A DNA stretch of 64,000 bases from Alicyclobacillus sacchari (GCF_004366795.1 NZ_SORF01000002.1:251910-315909); one strand, 5' to 3'; counted from the first letter of the stretch, positions 44,342-53,565 are shown. Numbers and translations: made by a program. Notes: generated from the sequence alone by a model not told the origin.

Positions 44342-44361
44342 GTATACTGCGGTTAGTATAC
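44342..44361. promoter_or_regulatory. Perfect dyad between mtrB and hepS
   Basis: Arms GTATACT (44342-44348) and AGTATAC (44355-44361), 6-nt centre. Each arm contains a -10-like TATACT/TATAC on either strand, so it may be a promoter with its operator for hepS. No strong -35 is seen. Confidence 0.35.
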
Positions 44362-44377
44362 CACAAAGTCGTGGCAC

Positions 44378-44617
44378 TCACGTTTCGTCCTCGCCGTCGG
44401 TGCGAATTTGGCCATAGCTGGTGTACAGCACTGCTTTCCCGCGTATTTTCATGGCGGATGTATGCTCTGTAAATTGTGCGATCATCACTTCATTTTTATC
44501 CAGTTTTTCGGAATGGTGAAAGCGAGTTTGAGCACCGCGCGTCATACCGATGACCTGAACACCATTTTCTAAAGCGCGTATGACAAAATAATCTCCTGAT
44601 ACAGGCGAGTCTGACAC
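44378..44617 (-). CDS. mtrB: Tryptophan RNA-binding attenuation protein (TRAP)
   Basis: Forms an 11-mer that, loaded with tryptophan, wraps GAG/UAG-repeat RNA and shuts down trp genes. 79 residues from the GTG at 44617, which lies 8 nt after AAAGGAGG. It keeps the B. subtilis TRAP core: [31 protein letters not shown] and MKIRG. The RNA-contacting Lys/Lys/Arg (37, 56, 58 in B. subtilis) align with K38, K57 and R59; Thr26 and Gln48 of the Trp pocket are present. The mtrA (folE) gene that precedes mtrB in B. subtilis is absent. Its likely target is the trpD leader in this window. Confidence 0.95.
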   Translation of the reverse strand: MSDSPVSGDYFVIRALENGVQVIGMTRGAQTRFHHSEKLDKNEVMIAQFTEHTSAMKIRGKAVLYTSYGQIRTDGEDET

Positions 44618-44656
44618 AAGGACAGCCTCCTTTACCAAAACAAGCTGCTAAAATAA

Positions 44657-44683
44657 CGAAAACCAGCGTATATCACGCTGGTT
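44657..44683 (-). terminator. Terminator between tRNA-Pro and mtrB
   Basis: Arms AACCAGCGT (44661-44669) and ACGCTGGTT (44675-44683), 5-nt loop, T-rich tail on the minus strand, starting 3 nt after the tRNA. Confidence 0.75.
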
Positions 44684-44685
44684 TG

Positions 44686-44762
44686 TGGTCGGAATGACGG
44701 GATTCGAACCCGTGACCTCTACCTCCCCAAGGTAGCGCGCTACCAGGCTGCGCCACATCCCG
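44686..44762 (-). tRNA. tRNA-Pro (anticodon GGG)
   Basis: 77 nt. Acceptor CGGGATG pairs with CATTCCG, followed by A and an encoded CCA. The D-arm GCGCAGCCTGGTAGCGC, anticodon arm CTACC-TTGGGGA-GGTAG (anticodon GGG) and T-arm CGGGTTCGAATCCCG are all visible. Confidence 0.95.
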
Positions 44763-44812
44763 CTGTGGACATCGTTATATATTGCACGGCTCAGTTCCCT
44801 TAAGCCTTGACT

Positions 44813-44841
44813 ATTGTAGCATGTTCTCATGCCAAGCGCAA
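44813..44841 (-). promoter_or_regulatory. Possible promoter of tRNA-Pro
   Basis: -35 TTGCGC (44841-44836), 17-bp spacer, -10 TACAAT (44818-44813), about 50 nt upstream of the tRNA. Confidence 0.4.
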
Positions 44842-44848
44842 GGTTGCG

Positions 44849-44877
44849 AAAAAGCCTGGGGTGAAAACACCCCAGGC
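44849..44877 (-). terminator. Rho-independent terminator after spoIVA
   Basis: Perfect 10-bp arms GCCTGGGGTG (44854-44863) and CACCCCAGGC (44868-44877), AAAA on the plus strand as loop, and TTTTT tail on the minus strand. Confidence 0.88.
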
Positions 44878-44882
44878 CTTCA

Positions 44883-46361
44883 TCATAGAATGATAGCTAT
44901 TAAACCGCCGCTGCCTTCATTGATAATTCGCTGTAATGTCTCCTTCAACTTAAACTGTGCATTTTCCGGCATCAGTGAAAGTTTTGCGGAGATTCCCTCG
45001 CGAACAATGGCGGCCAATGATTTGCCAAAGATATCACTTTCCCAAATCTTCAGCGGATCTTTTTCAAAGTCCTGCATTAAATAACGAACCAATTCTTCAG
45101 ACTGTTTCTCCGTGCCGACGATCGGGGCGAATTCACTCTCGACATCGACACGAATCATATGAATGGACGGCGCTGTCGCCTTCAGACGAACGCCAAAACG
45201 CGAACCTTGTTTGATCAGCTCTGGTTCGTCGAGTGTCATTTCCTCAAGAGCCGGCGGTGCAATGCCATACCCTGTGAGGCGAACCATGCGGAGGGCATCG
45301 GCAACTTTGTCATACTCTTTCTTGGCGTAGGTAAACTCCTTCATCATCCGCAACAGTTGATCGCGCCCTGTGATTTGGACACCTACGACTTCGGTGAGCA
45401 CTTGATCGTACAGTTCATCTGGTGCGTCAAGTTCGATCACGGCTATACCTTGCCCCATGTCCATATGCGACAGTCCCGCCGCTGACACGAAGTTATACTG
45501 CCCAAACTGCGCAACGACCCGGTCTATATCGCGGATGCGGCGGATGTCCTGGATGGTTTCGCGCACAGAGTCATGGAACTGCCGCCGCAACCAGTGTTCC
45601 TCGTCGAGAACCATGACCCAGTTAGGAAGATTCACGTTAACTTCCTTAACCGGGAACTCATACAAGGCCTCGCGCAAGACATAGTGAATTTCGTGCGTCG
45701 TCAGCGTCGCGCAAGAAAGTGCGATCACAGGGACGTCGTATTTCGCAGCCAATTCGTCTCGCAGGTCTTGTGCACGTGGATGATCCGGGTTCACTGAGTT
45801 GACCAGAATCACGAAAGGCTTACCGAGTTCTTTCAGTTCCGCGACGACTCGCTCTTCGGCTTCCACGTAACCTTCGCGAGGAATTTCGGCGACAGAACCA
45901 TCCGTGGTCACCACGATACCAATTGTGGAGTGGTCCGCTATGACCTTACGCGTGCCAATCTCTGCAGCCTCTTGAAAAGCGACTGGCTCATCAAACCACG
46001 GCGTTGTCACCATTCTAGGCCCGTTTTCATCCTCGTAGCCACGCGCACCGTCGACGGCATACCCAACGCAGTCGACAATGCGTATATTCACATCCAAACC
46101 TTCTGCTACACTGACTTCGACCGCTTGGTTCGGTATAAATTTAGGCTCGGTCGTCATAATGGTTCGACCCGCCGCACTCTGCGGGAGCTCATCGGTCGCG
46201 CGAACGCGTTCGCTTTCGTCCTTGATATTTGGAATGACGATGAGCTCCATAAACTTTTTGATAAAGGTCGACTTGCCAGTGCGCACGGGGCCGACCACGC
46301 CGAGGTAGATATCTCCCCCCGTTCGCTCAGCAATGTCCTTAAAGACGTCGAATTTTTCCAC
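44883..46361 (-). CDS. spoIVA: Stage IV sporulation protein A
   Basis: Spore-coat morphogenetic ATPase that polymerises on the forespore surface as the basement layer of the coat. 492 residues with Walker A GPVRTGKS (24-31), a TRAFAC-like VDCVGYAVDG and the conserved C-terminus ending GSGGLIAIIL, needed for membrane anchoring with SpoVM in B. subtilis. A sigma-E-like promoter lies at 46469-46496. Confidence 0.97.
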   Translation of the reverse strand: MEKFDVFKDIAERTGGDIYLGVVGPVRTGKSTFIKKFMELIVIPNIKDESERVRATDELPQSAAGRTIMTTEPKFIPNQAVEVSVAEGLDVNIRIVDCVGYAVDGARGYEDENGPRMVTTPWFDEPVAFQEAAEIGTRKVIADHSTIGIVVTTDGSVAEIPREGYVEAEERVVAELKELGKPFVILVNSVNPDHPRAQDLRDELAAKYDVPVIALSCATLTTHEIHYVLREALYEFPVKEVNVNLPNWVMVLDEEHWLRRQFHDSVRETIQDIRRIRDIDRVVAQFGQYNFVSAAGLSHMDMGQGIAVIELDAPDELYDQVLTEVVGVQITGRDQLLRMMKEFTYAKKEYDKVADALRMVRLTGYGIAPPALEEMTLDEPELIKQGSRFGVRLKATAPSIHMIRVDVESEFAPIVGTEKQSEELVRYLMQDFEKDPLKIWESDIFGKSLAAIVREGISAKLSLMPENAQFKLKETLQRIINEGSGGLIAIIL

Positions 46362-46468
46362 GCTTCTCCCTCCTCAAGATGACCGGCGTAGACTGCATCA
46401 AACGCATGCCTTGCCCCGGCCCACTGACAATCCCCCGTAGACTGTCCCGGTGTCGGTGGACAGTAGAG

Positions 46469-46496
46469 AATATATGCGTCGCACTACAGGGTATGC
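46469..46496 (-). promoter_or_regulatory. Possible sigma-E promoter of spoIVA
   Basis: -35-like GCATACC (46496-46490), 13-bp spacer, -10 CATATATT (46476-46469), near the sigma-E consensus. Just downstream, perfect 7-bp arms ACTGTCC/GGACAGT (46441-46464) would form a hairpin at the 5' end of the mRNA. Confidence 0.45.
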
Positions 46497-46569
46497 TTCG
46501 CCATACGCAAAACCTCGTCCCTGACGCAACTATGTATACGGATGAAAGACACGAAGTAGAACGCGGACG

Positions 46570-46618
46570 CCGGAAAAACAAAGAGCCGCGGCGAGGAGCG
46601 CACTCCTCACCGCAGCTC
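46570..46618 (-). terminator. Rho-independent terminator after gcvH
   Basis: A 16-bp stem (46583-46598 with 46603-46618, two G-U pairs in the RNA), 4-nt loop, and a T-rich tail on the minus strand. Confidence 0.85.
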
Positions 46619-46634
46619 ATTGGCTCTACATACT

Positions 46635-47018
46635 TCAGGATTGAATATGCTTCGCATACGCATCTGCCGACAGCAGAGCGTCCAGTTCTGCTTTGTCGCT
46701 CATCTCGACGACAATCATCCATGCCTCATCATACGGTGATTCATTGACTTTTTCCGGCGCATCCGCAAGCGCCTGGTTGACCTCGATAACCCGACCGCTC
46801 ACAGGCGCATACAAGTCGGAAACCGTCTTTACCGACTCGACGGTTCCAAATGTTTCGCCGGCTGTAACCGTCGTCCCAACTTCCGGCAACTCGACGTACA
46901 CAATATCGCCAAGCTCATCCTGCGCGAAATGTGTAATTCCGATATAGGCACGATTGCCCTCCACGCGGACCCATTCATGCTCGCGGGAGTATTGTAACTG
47001 CTCGGGCACATTGCTCAT
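46635..47018 (-). CDS. gcvH: Glycine cleavage system H protein
   Basis: Lipoylated shuttle of the glycine cleavage complex; in Bacillota also the first acceptor in lipoate assembly. 127 residues; lipoyl Lys 64 lies in [17 protein letters not shown]. The ATG at 47018 has GGAGGT at 6 nt. Present alone here, without gcvT/gcvP, and flanked by its own promoter and terminator. Confidence 0.96.
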   Translation of the reverse strand: MSNVPEQLQYSREHEWVRVEGNRAYIGITHFAQDELGDIVYVELPEVGTTVTAGETFGTVESVKTVSDLYAPVSGRVIEVNQALADAPEKVNESPYDEAWMIVVEMSDKAELDALLSADAYAKHIQS

Positions 47019-47054
47019 CAAGGTACCTCCTGTTCACCCGCTGGTGTGATCGCG

Positions 47055-47083
47055 ATTGTAGTGTAACAAAAGTGCTAGGCCAA
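47055..47083 (-). promoter_or_regulatory. Predicted sigma-A promoter of gcvH
   Basis: -35 TTGGCC (47083-47078), 17-bp spacer, -10 TACAAT (47060-47055), 37 bp before the gcvH start. Confidence 0.5.
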
Positions 47084-47107
47084 GGCCACCGCGTATGAAC
47101 TTCTATA

Positions 47108-48148
47108 CTATGGGCGCACCCATAACGCTGTGAGTGGCTGCCCGCCGATATCCTCCATCTCGTGATTCTTGCCGCGCCGCATGAGGAGCCCGACGCCGTC
47201 CGCTGGCGACAATTCCCCAAGCAAAACTTTTTCGATCGCCCGTGTGATTGGCATCTCGATCCCGTGCGTTCGCGCAAGTTCTGATGCCGCAAAAGTTGCG
47301 CCGACCCCTTCAACCGCCATGCCGATCCGCTGTAGTGTGGCATCCAACGACAACCCTTGTGCCAGCAAACACCCAGCTCGATGGTTGCGGCTATGTTCAC
47401 TTGTGCACGTGACAATCAGATCGCCCACTCCGGCCAATCCTGAGAACGTCAGCGGGGATGCGCCCAACGCGACCCCCAGCCGCGTCATCTCCGCCAGTCC
47501 CCGCGTCATCAATGCAGCTTTCGTGTTGTCGCCAAGCGCAAGCCCATCGACCAAGCCCACGCCGAGCGCGATGATATTTTTGAGCGCGCCGCCCAATTCC
47601 ACTCCGATCACGTCCGCTTGTGTATACACGCGAAACCGATCATTCATAAAAGCATCTTGGACGAACTCAGCGATTACACGACTTTCGCTGGCGACAACCA
47701 CCGTCGTCGGAAGTTGGCGAACCACTTCCTCCGCATGGGACGGACCTGAAATCACAGCAAGCCGATCCGCCACTGTCGGCACGCGCTCTCGTATGTATGA
47801 TGTAATTCGTACATTTTGCGGTCGAACAAAGCCTTTCACAGCGTGCACCACAACTGCTTCGTCAGCCACTCCTCGTAGCGTTTCAACGCCGTCCGCCAAT
47901 GCCGCCGACGGAAGTGCCACAACGACGAGCTTCGCTTTACATAGAGCCTCTTCGACCCGCGTCACTGCTTGGATGCCAGCAGGCAGAGTCACGCCCGGAA
48001 GGTAGCGTTCGTTGACATGACGTGAATTGATCTCATCAGCCAGTTGCCGATTTCGTGCCCATACCACCGTCTCCAAACCATTGTTTGCAAGCACCGCCGC
48101 GAGTGCGCTTCCCCAACTACCCGCTCCCAAAACCGCCACTTTCGTCAT
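47108..48148 (-). CDS. gpsA: Glycerol-3-phosphate dehydrogenase [NAD(P)+]
   Basis: Makes sn-glycerol 3-phosphate for phospholipids. 346 residues: N-terminal VLGAGSWGSALAAVLA, the catalytic Lys region GVELGGALKNIIALGVGLVDGL and MTRGLAEMTRLG. The ATG overlaps the plsY stop as ATGA, so the two enzymes that make and acylate glycerol 3-phosphate are coupled. Confidence 0.96.
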   Translation of the reverse strand: MTKVAVLGAGSWGSALAAVLANNGLETVVWARNRQLADEINSRHVNERYLPGVTLPAGIQAVTRVEEALCKAKLVVVALPSAALADGVETLRGVADEAVVVHAVKGFVRPQNVRITSYIRERVPTVADRLAVISGPSHAEEVVRQLPTTVVVASESRVIAEFVQDAFMNDRFRVYTQADVIGVELGGALKNIIALGVGLVDGLALGDNTKAALMTRGLAEMTRLGVALGASPLTFSGLAGVGDLIVTCTSEHSRNHRAGCLLAQGLSLDATLQRIGMAVEGVGATFAASELARTHGIEMPITRAIEKVLLGELSPADGVGLLMRRGKNHEMEDIGGQPLTALWVRP

Positions 48149-48759
48149 AGACTCTCGCTCGACTTATCAAAAATTCTGCGTTCCTGACCGCGAATCAATC
48201 GAGATATGTTGGAACGGTGCCGATAGATCGACAACAATGCCAAAATGATACTCGCGACAAGAACGGCCGGTTGCATAAACCAAATCGCCATGATCACGGG
48301 AACAAGCACCGTAAGAATCAGCGATCCAAGCGAAACATAGCGCGTTAATGCGATTGCAATCAGGCAAATCACGCCAGCGATCACGGTCGGAATAGGCGCC
48401 AGCCACAGCAAGACGCCGATGGTGGTCGCAATCCCTTTGCCGCCACGAAAGCCGAAGAAAACCGGCCAATTGTGTCCGATAACCACTGCGATGGCGGCCA
48501 CAGCAGCGGCAACGACGGAACCTTTGGTCAACGCGAAGGCTATCCAAAGGGCGACCATGCCCTTCAACGCGTCAGCCAGCAACACGATCACGCCCCATTT
48601 GGTACCGATGGTACGCATCGTGTTGGTGGCGCCGGCGTTGCCGCTGCCCTCCTCGCGGATATCACGCCCGGACACCAGTTTGACCACCAAGGTACTCGTT
48701 GAAATGGACCCAATGATATAGGCGATGATCGCACTTAAACAACCCATCCAGAACGACAT
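48145..48759 (-). CDS. plsY: Glycerol-3-phosphate acyltransferase PlsY
   Basis: Membrane enzyme acylating glycerol 3-phosphate from acyl-phosphate. 204 residues, about five membrane segments, with the three PlsY motifs GSGNAGATN, GHNWPVFFGFRGGKG and a C-terminal LLSIYRHRSNI. Overlaps gpsA by 4 nt; der lies 33 bp upstream. Confidence 0.95.
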   Translation of the reverse strand: MSFWMGCLSAIIAYIIGSISTSTLVVKLVSGRDIREEGSGNAGATNTMRTIGTKWGVIVLLADALKGMVALWIAFALTKGSVVAAAVAAIAVVIGHNWPVFFGFRGGKGIATTIGVLLWLAPIPTVIAGVICLIAIALTRYVSLGSLILTVLVPVIMAIWFMQPAVLVASIILALLSIYRHRSNISRLIRGQERRIFDKSSESL

Positions 48760-48792
48760 GTCGATTCTCTCCCAGAGTTGTATTGGCCGCTG

Positions 48793-50121
48793 TCAGTCAT
48801 CCGCGTCCTGCCCGCGTGTACGCATACGGATGCGAATTGGTGTGCCCTGAAAGCCAAACGCTTCCCGAAGTTGATTCTCCAAATAGCGCTCGTACGAGAA
48901 GTGCGACAGTTCCTGGTCATTGACAAAGATGATAAACGTAGGCGGACGCACTGAAGCCTGCGTCGCATAATACAGCTTTAACTTGCGTCCCTTGCTCGAG
49001 GGAGGCGATACCGAGATTTGGGCGTCGGCAAGTACCCGGTTGAGGGCAGACGTCTGCACCCGCATCGCATGCTGTTCCGCGATGTCGCGAGCGAGATCAA
49101 GAGCCCGGGTCACCCGTTGTCCCGTCAATGCCGACACGAACAATATGGGAGCCCAACGCATAAACGGAAAGTGGCTGCGAATCTCCTCTTCGAATCGGTG
49201 CGCCGTTTTGTCGTCTTTCTCGATAGCGTCCCACTTGTTGACCAGGAACGCAATCGCGCAACCGGCGTCGAGAGCGTATCCCGCGACGCGCTTGTCTTGC
49301 TCGGCAATCCCTCGTTCAGCATCGAGAACGATAAACGCGACATCGGTCCGTTCGATAGCTCGAAGCGCCCTGAGCACACTATACTTTTCGATGTTTTCGT
49401 ACACTTTTCCTCTTCGACGAACGCCTGCCGTGTCGACCAACACATACTTCTGGCCGTCGTGCACGAGCGGCGTATCGATGGCATCGCGCGTTGTACCGGC
49501 AATGTCACTGACCATCACACGCTGTTCGCCAAGCAATCGATTGACGAGACTCGATTTGCCGACATTCGGGCGGCCGATGAACGCGACACGGATGGCTTCT
49601 TCGTCAACAGGATCATCCTCCGCTTTCGGCAAAGCATCCACCACGGCATCCAACAAATCCCCCGTGCCGGTGCCATGTTCGGCGGACAGAGGAATAGGTT
49701 CGCCAAAGCCGAGTTGGTAGAACTCATAGCTCGAAGCGTGATGACTGACGTGATCAAGCTTGTTGACGCCGAGGACGACTGGCTTCTTCGATCGACGCAA
49801 AAATTCCGCGACGTATTCATCCTGTACCGACAAACCAGTACGACCGTCGACGAGAAAGATGATCGCATCCGCTTCATCAATCGCAAGCTGTGCCTGAATA
49901 CGAATCAGGTTGCCCATTTCATCTTCTTCGTCCATTTCGATACCGCCAGTGTCTATCAGGTGAAACGAAACGCCGTTCCACTCCGCCTTCGCATAAATAC
50001 GATCGCGCGTGACCCCTGGCACATCCTCGACAATCGAGAGTCGCTCCCCAATCAGGCGATTAAACAGCGTCGATTTTCCGACATTTGCTCGTCCGACAAT
50101 TGCAACGACAGGTAGTGGCAT
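48793..50121 (-). CDS. der: Ribosome-associated GTPase Der (EngA)
   Basis: Double GTPase needed for 50S ribosome assembly. 442 residues with two G domains, [12 protein letters not shown] near residue 10 and [12 protein letters not shown] near 180, each followed by DTAG/DTGG and NK(W/L)D motifs, and a C-terminal KH-like domain. The ATG at 50121 follows AAAGGA at 8 nt. Confidence 0.97.
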   Translation of the reverse strand: MPLPVVAIVGRANVGKSTLFNRLIGERLSIVEDVPGVTRDRIYAKAEWNGVSFHLIDTGGIEMDEEDEMGNLIRIQAQLAIDEADAIIFLVDGRTGLSVQDEYVAEFLRRSKKPVVLGVNKLDHVSHHASSYEFYQLGFGEPIPLSAEHGTGTGDLLDAVVDALPKAEDDPVDEEAIRVAFIGRPNVGKSSLVNRLLGEQRVMVSDIAGTTRDAIDTPLVHDGQKYVLVDTAGVRRRGKVYENIEKYSVLRALRAIERTDVAFIVLDAERGIAEQDKRVAGYALDAGCAIAFLVNKWDAIEKDDKTAHRFEEEIRSHFPFMRWAPILFVSALTGQRVTRALDLARDIAEQHAMRVQTSALNRVLADAQISVSPPSSKGRKLKLYYATQASVRPPTFIIFVNDQELSHFSYERYLENQLREAFGFQGTPIRIRMRTRGQDADD

Positions 50122-50151
50122 GGATACAATCCTTTCAGCAGGCAAAAGTTC

Positions 50152-51525
50152 TCAGTCAAGCCCCACGGCACTGCGCAAAGTGGCCTCGTAACGACGACGT
50201 GGCGGCAAGGCCTGTGTATAACCGAGCGCTCCGTACAATAGTCCCATCCCGGTGGCCGGAACCACAGTGATTTTGACGTTGAGCACCCGCTCGATGTCTT
50301 GCACGCGGTAGTCGTCGAGGCAGATATCCTCGTCGTCCTTCAGCATAATGTCAGGTAGCAAGAGCGTATCGAGATGGGCAACCTTACCTGCCAATTGCTG
50401 TGTGATATCTGTGCCGGTCAATAGACCTGCGACCGAGACGTTGTTTCCGTAAAAGTGATTGACCACAGGAAACACTTCGTAATACAAGCTTCGAATGTCA
50501 TCGAGGTTTTGCAGAGACGAACGGATCGTGCGCTCTGCCGAGACACTCGTAATAATCCCCACTTTTCGCCGTTGCCCGTGGATGGTCTTGTTCGGCAAAC
50601 GCACCTTGGCCTCCGCGACTTCATCCAAAAACGTCCGGATGACCCCAACCCCATTCTCAATCTGCGAAAAGTCATCATAGTATTCACTTGGCGGAACCTC
50701 GAGGTTGGCCATCACGTAAAATTCATCGGCCGCTTGGACAAACGACGTACCTAGCCGCGGCCGTAAAAACTCGTGCCAACGAGCAACCTGTTCGACGACC
50801 TTGGCTGCTTCCTCCGATGTGCATCCACGCAACTTATGCAGTCCCCGACGATGCTTCGTAAGCCCGACCGGAACCACGGAGAGCGTTCGCACTGCCGGGT
50901 AGAACGGATAGAGATCGCGAATCGTCCGGTCCAACTCTTCCCCATCATTCCACTCGGGACACAAGACGATCTGTGTGTTCATTTCGATGCCATGCTCGGC
51001 CAGATAACGAATCTGGTTCATGATCTCGCCCGACTTCTTGTTGGCCAACATGCGTACGCGCAGTTGGGGATTCGTCGTGTGAACCGAAATGTTCAAGGGC
51101 GACATCTTCAGCCGGACGATCCGCTCCAACTCGCCCTCTTTCAAATTCGTAAGCGTGACAAAATTCCCATGCAAAAACGACAGACGATAGTCGTCATCCC
51201 GCACGTTCAGCGTCTTGCGCATCTGGCCCGGGATTTGGTCGACAAAACAGAATACACATTTATTGTGGCAGAGATGAACCCGGTCGACCGTAGGGTGTTC
51301 CCACTCGACGCCAAGTCCCTCATCGTAATCCTTCTCGACTTCAAGTTCCCAAAGTTCACCGTTTTTGCGGCGCACTTCGATCTCGATGAGTTCATCCGCG
51401 AGCGCGAATTGAAGATCTACAATATCCGTAATCTGCGTATCATTGATCCGCAGAATTTCGTCTCCAGGTTCGAGCTCGAGTTCCTCTGCCAACGATCCAG
51501 GTTTGACTTCTTTAATAATTGGCAT
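50152..51525 (-). CDS. DUF512 protein with PDZ and radical-SAM-like cysteine motif
   Basis: 457 residues. N-terminal PDZ-like domain (PGSLAEELELEPGDEILRIN), then a CHNKCVFC cluster (Cys 86, 90, 93; CX3CX2C) typical of radical-SAM iron-sulfur binding, and a C-terminal DUF512 domain with LLTGTDI and LPDIMLK. Members usually lie upstream of der in Clostridia and some Bacillales; the biochemical function is, to my knowledge, unknown. The ATG at 51525 has GGAGGGG upstream; the upstream open frame is not used. Confidence 0.88.
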   Translation of the reverse strand: MPIIKEVKPGSLAEELELEPGDEILRINDTQITDIVDLQFALADELIEIEVRRKNGELWELEVEKDYDEGLGVEWEHPTVDRVHLCHNKCVFCFVDQIPGQMRKTLNVRDDDYRLSFLHGNFVTLTNLKEGELERIVRLKMSPLNISVHTTNPQLRVRMLANKKSGEIMNQIRYLAEHGIEMNTQIVLCPEWNDGEELDRTIRDLYPFYPAVRTLSVVPVGLTKHRRGLHKLRGCTSEEAAKVVEQVARWHEFLRPRLGTSFVQAADEFYVMANLEVPPSEYYDDFSQIENGVGVIRTFLDEVAEAKVRLPNKTIHGQRRKVGIITSVSAERTIRSSLQNLDDIRSLYYEVFPVVNHFYGNNVSVAGLLTGTDITQQLAGKVAHLDTLLLPDIMLKDDEDICLDDYRVQDIERVLNVKITVVPATGMGLLYGALGYTQALPPRRRYEATLRSAVGLD

Positions 51526-51591
51526 GATTCCCCTCCTAAGCTCGTTCACATACGATAGTTCATTATGCAATATGGTCATGAAGGCGTCAAT

Positions 51592-52149
51592 TCATCCGCC
51601 ACTGTTGAATTTTTGTGCCCGATTCGCAAAGACTTGCCGCCGGATGACGATACATCCCTGAAGACCTGCTTCGACAGCCCAGAACGTGAAGATCAGATTA
51701 GGTCCTTCACCGAATGCCAGACAAAGCAGATTCATGGCCACAAAAGCAACCGACCAAGTCCATATTGCCTCGTCCATATCTGCCAGAAATCCCACGAAAA
51801 GAGCTGTGCAAATGGCAGCAAAGCAGCTGTCAGATAAACCGAACGGCCTTGCAAACGGCACAAACCGCTGCCATTCCCATGCCAAGCTCCCAGCAATGAC
51901 GCCAAGAACGACACCATACCAAGAAACGTGTTGCTGTTCTTTCATTTCCTGGATACCACGAATGATGACGAGGGCCAACACGACTACGTACACGCTCAAT
52001 TCAGGAATGCAGCCGCGAAGTATCGTGACTTGTGCCAATGTTGCAAACGCGACGATTCGATATAACAGGCGCATCATACCTGGCGCTATGGGTGGCCAAA
52101 GGCCTAAGGCCGCAACGAGAGGAGCGAGATCGTACAAGGACACCTGCAT
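51592..52149 (-). CDS. Integral membrane protein, possible YphA counterpart
   Basis: 185 residues with about six hydrophobic segments and no recognised motif. It occupies the place between ypfD and der where B. subtilis has yphA, a membrane protein of similar size; the match is by position and type only. Confidence 0.65.
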   Translation of the reverse strand: MQVSLYDLAPLVAALGLWPPIAPGMMRLLYRIVAFATLAQVTILRGCIPELSVYVVVLALVIIRGIQEMKEQQHVSWYGVVLGVIAGSLAWEWQRFVPFARPFGLSDSCFAAICTALFVGFLADMDEAIWTWSVAFVAMNLLCLAFGEGPNLIFTFWAVEAGLQGCIVIRRQVFANRAQKFNSGG

Positions 52150-52215
52150 TGACCAGGGGGCTCCTTTCAGGGTTCTCGCCTCTCAGTATGCTTCGTTTCT
52201 CCAAATGCCTATTCG

Positions 52216-52246
52216 CAAAAAAAACCGCCCCAGCATGTGAGGCGGT
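52216..52246 (-). terminator. Rho-independent terminator after ypfD
   Basis: Arms ACCGCC (52224-52229) and GGCGGT (52241-52246) with eight T on the minus strand. Confidence 0.8.
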
Positions 52247-52267
52247 CGAACGTGCTATTTCATCTCA

Positions 52268-53428
52268 TCATTTGAACAAGTCACCAAACAAATCGCCGAG
52301 TGTCGCACCCGTACCTGAGTCGTCTTGGCGCTCCACTGGACGGCGCTCACGACGGCGATTGGACCCTGTGTTCTCGCTCCGGCTTGGTCCCGGCTCGCGC
52401 ATGGAGAGCGAGATGCGGCGCCGCTCTGGATCCACACTGAGAACGCGAACCGTAACTTCCTGACCGGGCTGCAGAACGTCGGAAGCATGTGCGACGTGTT
52501 CGTTCGAGATTTGCGAGACGTGAACAAGACCTTCAAGGCCTGGTTGCAACTCCACAAACGCACCAAAGTCGACGACGCGCTTCACTACGCCTTGCACGAC
52601 ATCGCCCGGTTGATAATCGTTCGCATGTTCTTCCCAAGGCTCAGGCAATGCAGCCTTGATGGACAGCGAAATGCGACCTGCTTCGGGATCCACTCGTAGT
52701 ACGCGAACTTTCACGCGGTCGCCCTCATGAACAACTTCGGAAGGATGATTCACGTGTGAAAAGGATAGTTCGGAAATATGGACGAGTCCATCGGCTCCTC
52801 CGATATCGACGAAAGCACCAAAGTCGGTCAAACGTTGGACCGTACCCTCGATGACGTCACCAGGCTTCAACTCTTGCATCAAGGACTTCGCCTTGGCTTC
52901 GCCCTCTTCCTCAAGCAATGCACGACGAGACAAAATCAACTTGTTCTTCTCAGGATCAACTTCGACAACCTTGGCACGAAGTGTCTTCCCCTTGAACTCG
53001 TCGAGATTTTCGACGAATCGACGATCCACCAACGAAGCCGGAATAAACGCACGGACACCGACGTCTGCCACCAGGCCGCCTTTGACCACGTCGCGAATTT
53101 CCACTTCAATCGGCTCACCACTTGCAAGCAACTCCTGCATCCGCTGCCATGCCGTTGCCTGCTCAGCCCGGCGCTTTGACAAGGTCACGTGGCCGGACTC
53201 CATATCGACCTTAACAACCACAGCCGTGATTTGGCTGCCTACTGAGGTCACCTCAGACGGATTGGTACCAGGTACGGCAGACAACTCTTGAGGGGTAATA
53301 TGCCCTTCAAAACCGTGCGACAGAGCGACAGTTACCCCATTTTCATCGACGGCGGTTACCTCTCCGGTTACGACATCTCCCTCGCGAACCGCAGCGTCGG
53401 TTAACATTTCACGCAAATCCTCTGACAT
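52268..53428 (-). CDS. ypfD: S1-domain RNA-binding protein (YpfD, RpsA-like)
   Basis: 386 residues with four S1 repeats (about 17-86, 103-168, 189-257, 275-343), for example GTVQRLTDFGAFVDIGGADG and GVVKRVVDFGAFVELQPGLE, and an Arg-rich C-terminal tail. Shorter than the six-repeat S1 of proteobacteria; its role in Bacillota is uncertain (RNA binding, possibly translation). The ATG at 53428 follows AGGAGG at 8 nt, better than the ATG at 53449. Confidence 0.92.
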   Translation of the reverse strand: MSEDLREMLTDAAVREGDVVTGEVTAVDENGVTVALSHGFEGHITPQELSAVPGTNPSEVTSVGSQITAVVVKVDMESGHVTLSKRRAEQATAWQRMQELLASGEPIEVEIRDVVKGGLVADVGVRAFIPASLVDRRFVENLDEFKGKTLRAKVVEVDPEKNKLILSRRALLEEEGEAKAKSLMQELKPGDVIEGTVQRLTDFGAFVDIGGADGLVHISELSFSHVNHPSEVVHEGDRVKVRVLRVDPEAGRISLSIKAALPEPWEEHANDYQPGDVVQGVVKRVVDFGAFVELQPGLEGLVHVSQISNEHVAHASDVLQPGQEVTVRVLSVDPERRRISLSMREPGPSRSENTGSNRRRERRPVERQDDSGTGATLGDLFGDLFK

Positions 53429-53535
53429 CTGATTGGCCTCCTGTTCCATGGTCAGTTGTATAGTGGCAACGCGCGACAGGAGTCGGCGTTCATTCCGTTC
53501 TGCCATGGCGGCGGACCTATCGGCCCGTCCATTTG

Positions 53536-53565
53536 ATCATACCCTTAGAATACCAAAATGAACAA
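53536..53565 (-). promoter_or_regulatory. Predicted sigma-A promoter of ypfD
   Basis: -35 TTGTTC (53565-53560), 18-bp spacer, -10 TATGAT (53541-53536), in the 238-bp gap between plsC and ypfD. The leader would be about 100 nt. I see nothing else in that gap. Confidence 0.45.

Noticed and set aside
47169..48005. Long plus-strand open frame of 278 codons
   Set aside because: Antisense shadow of gpsA, rich in Ser/Ala/Thr and Pro as expected from a GC-rich complementary strand; no ribosome site.
49018..50115. Plus-strand open frame of 365 codons
   Set aside because: Antisense to der; composition (many His, Arg, Phe) is not protein-like and no domain is visible.
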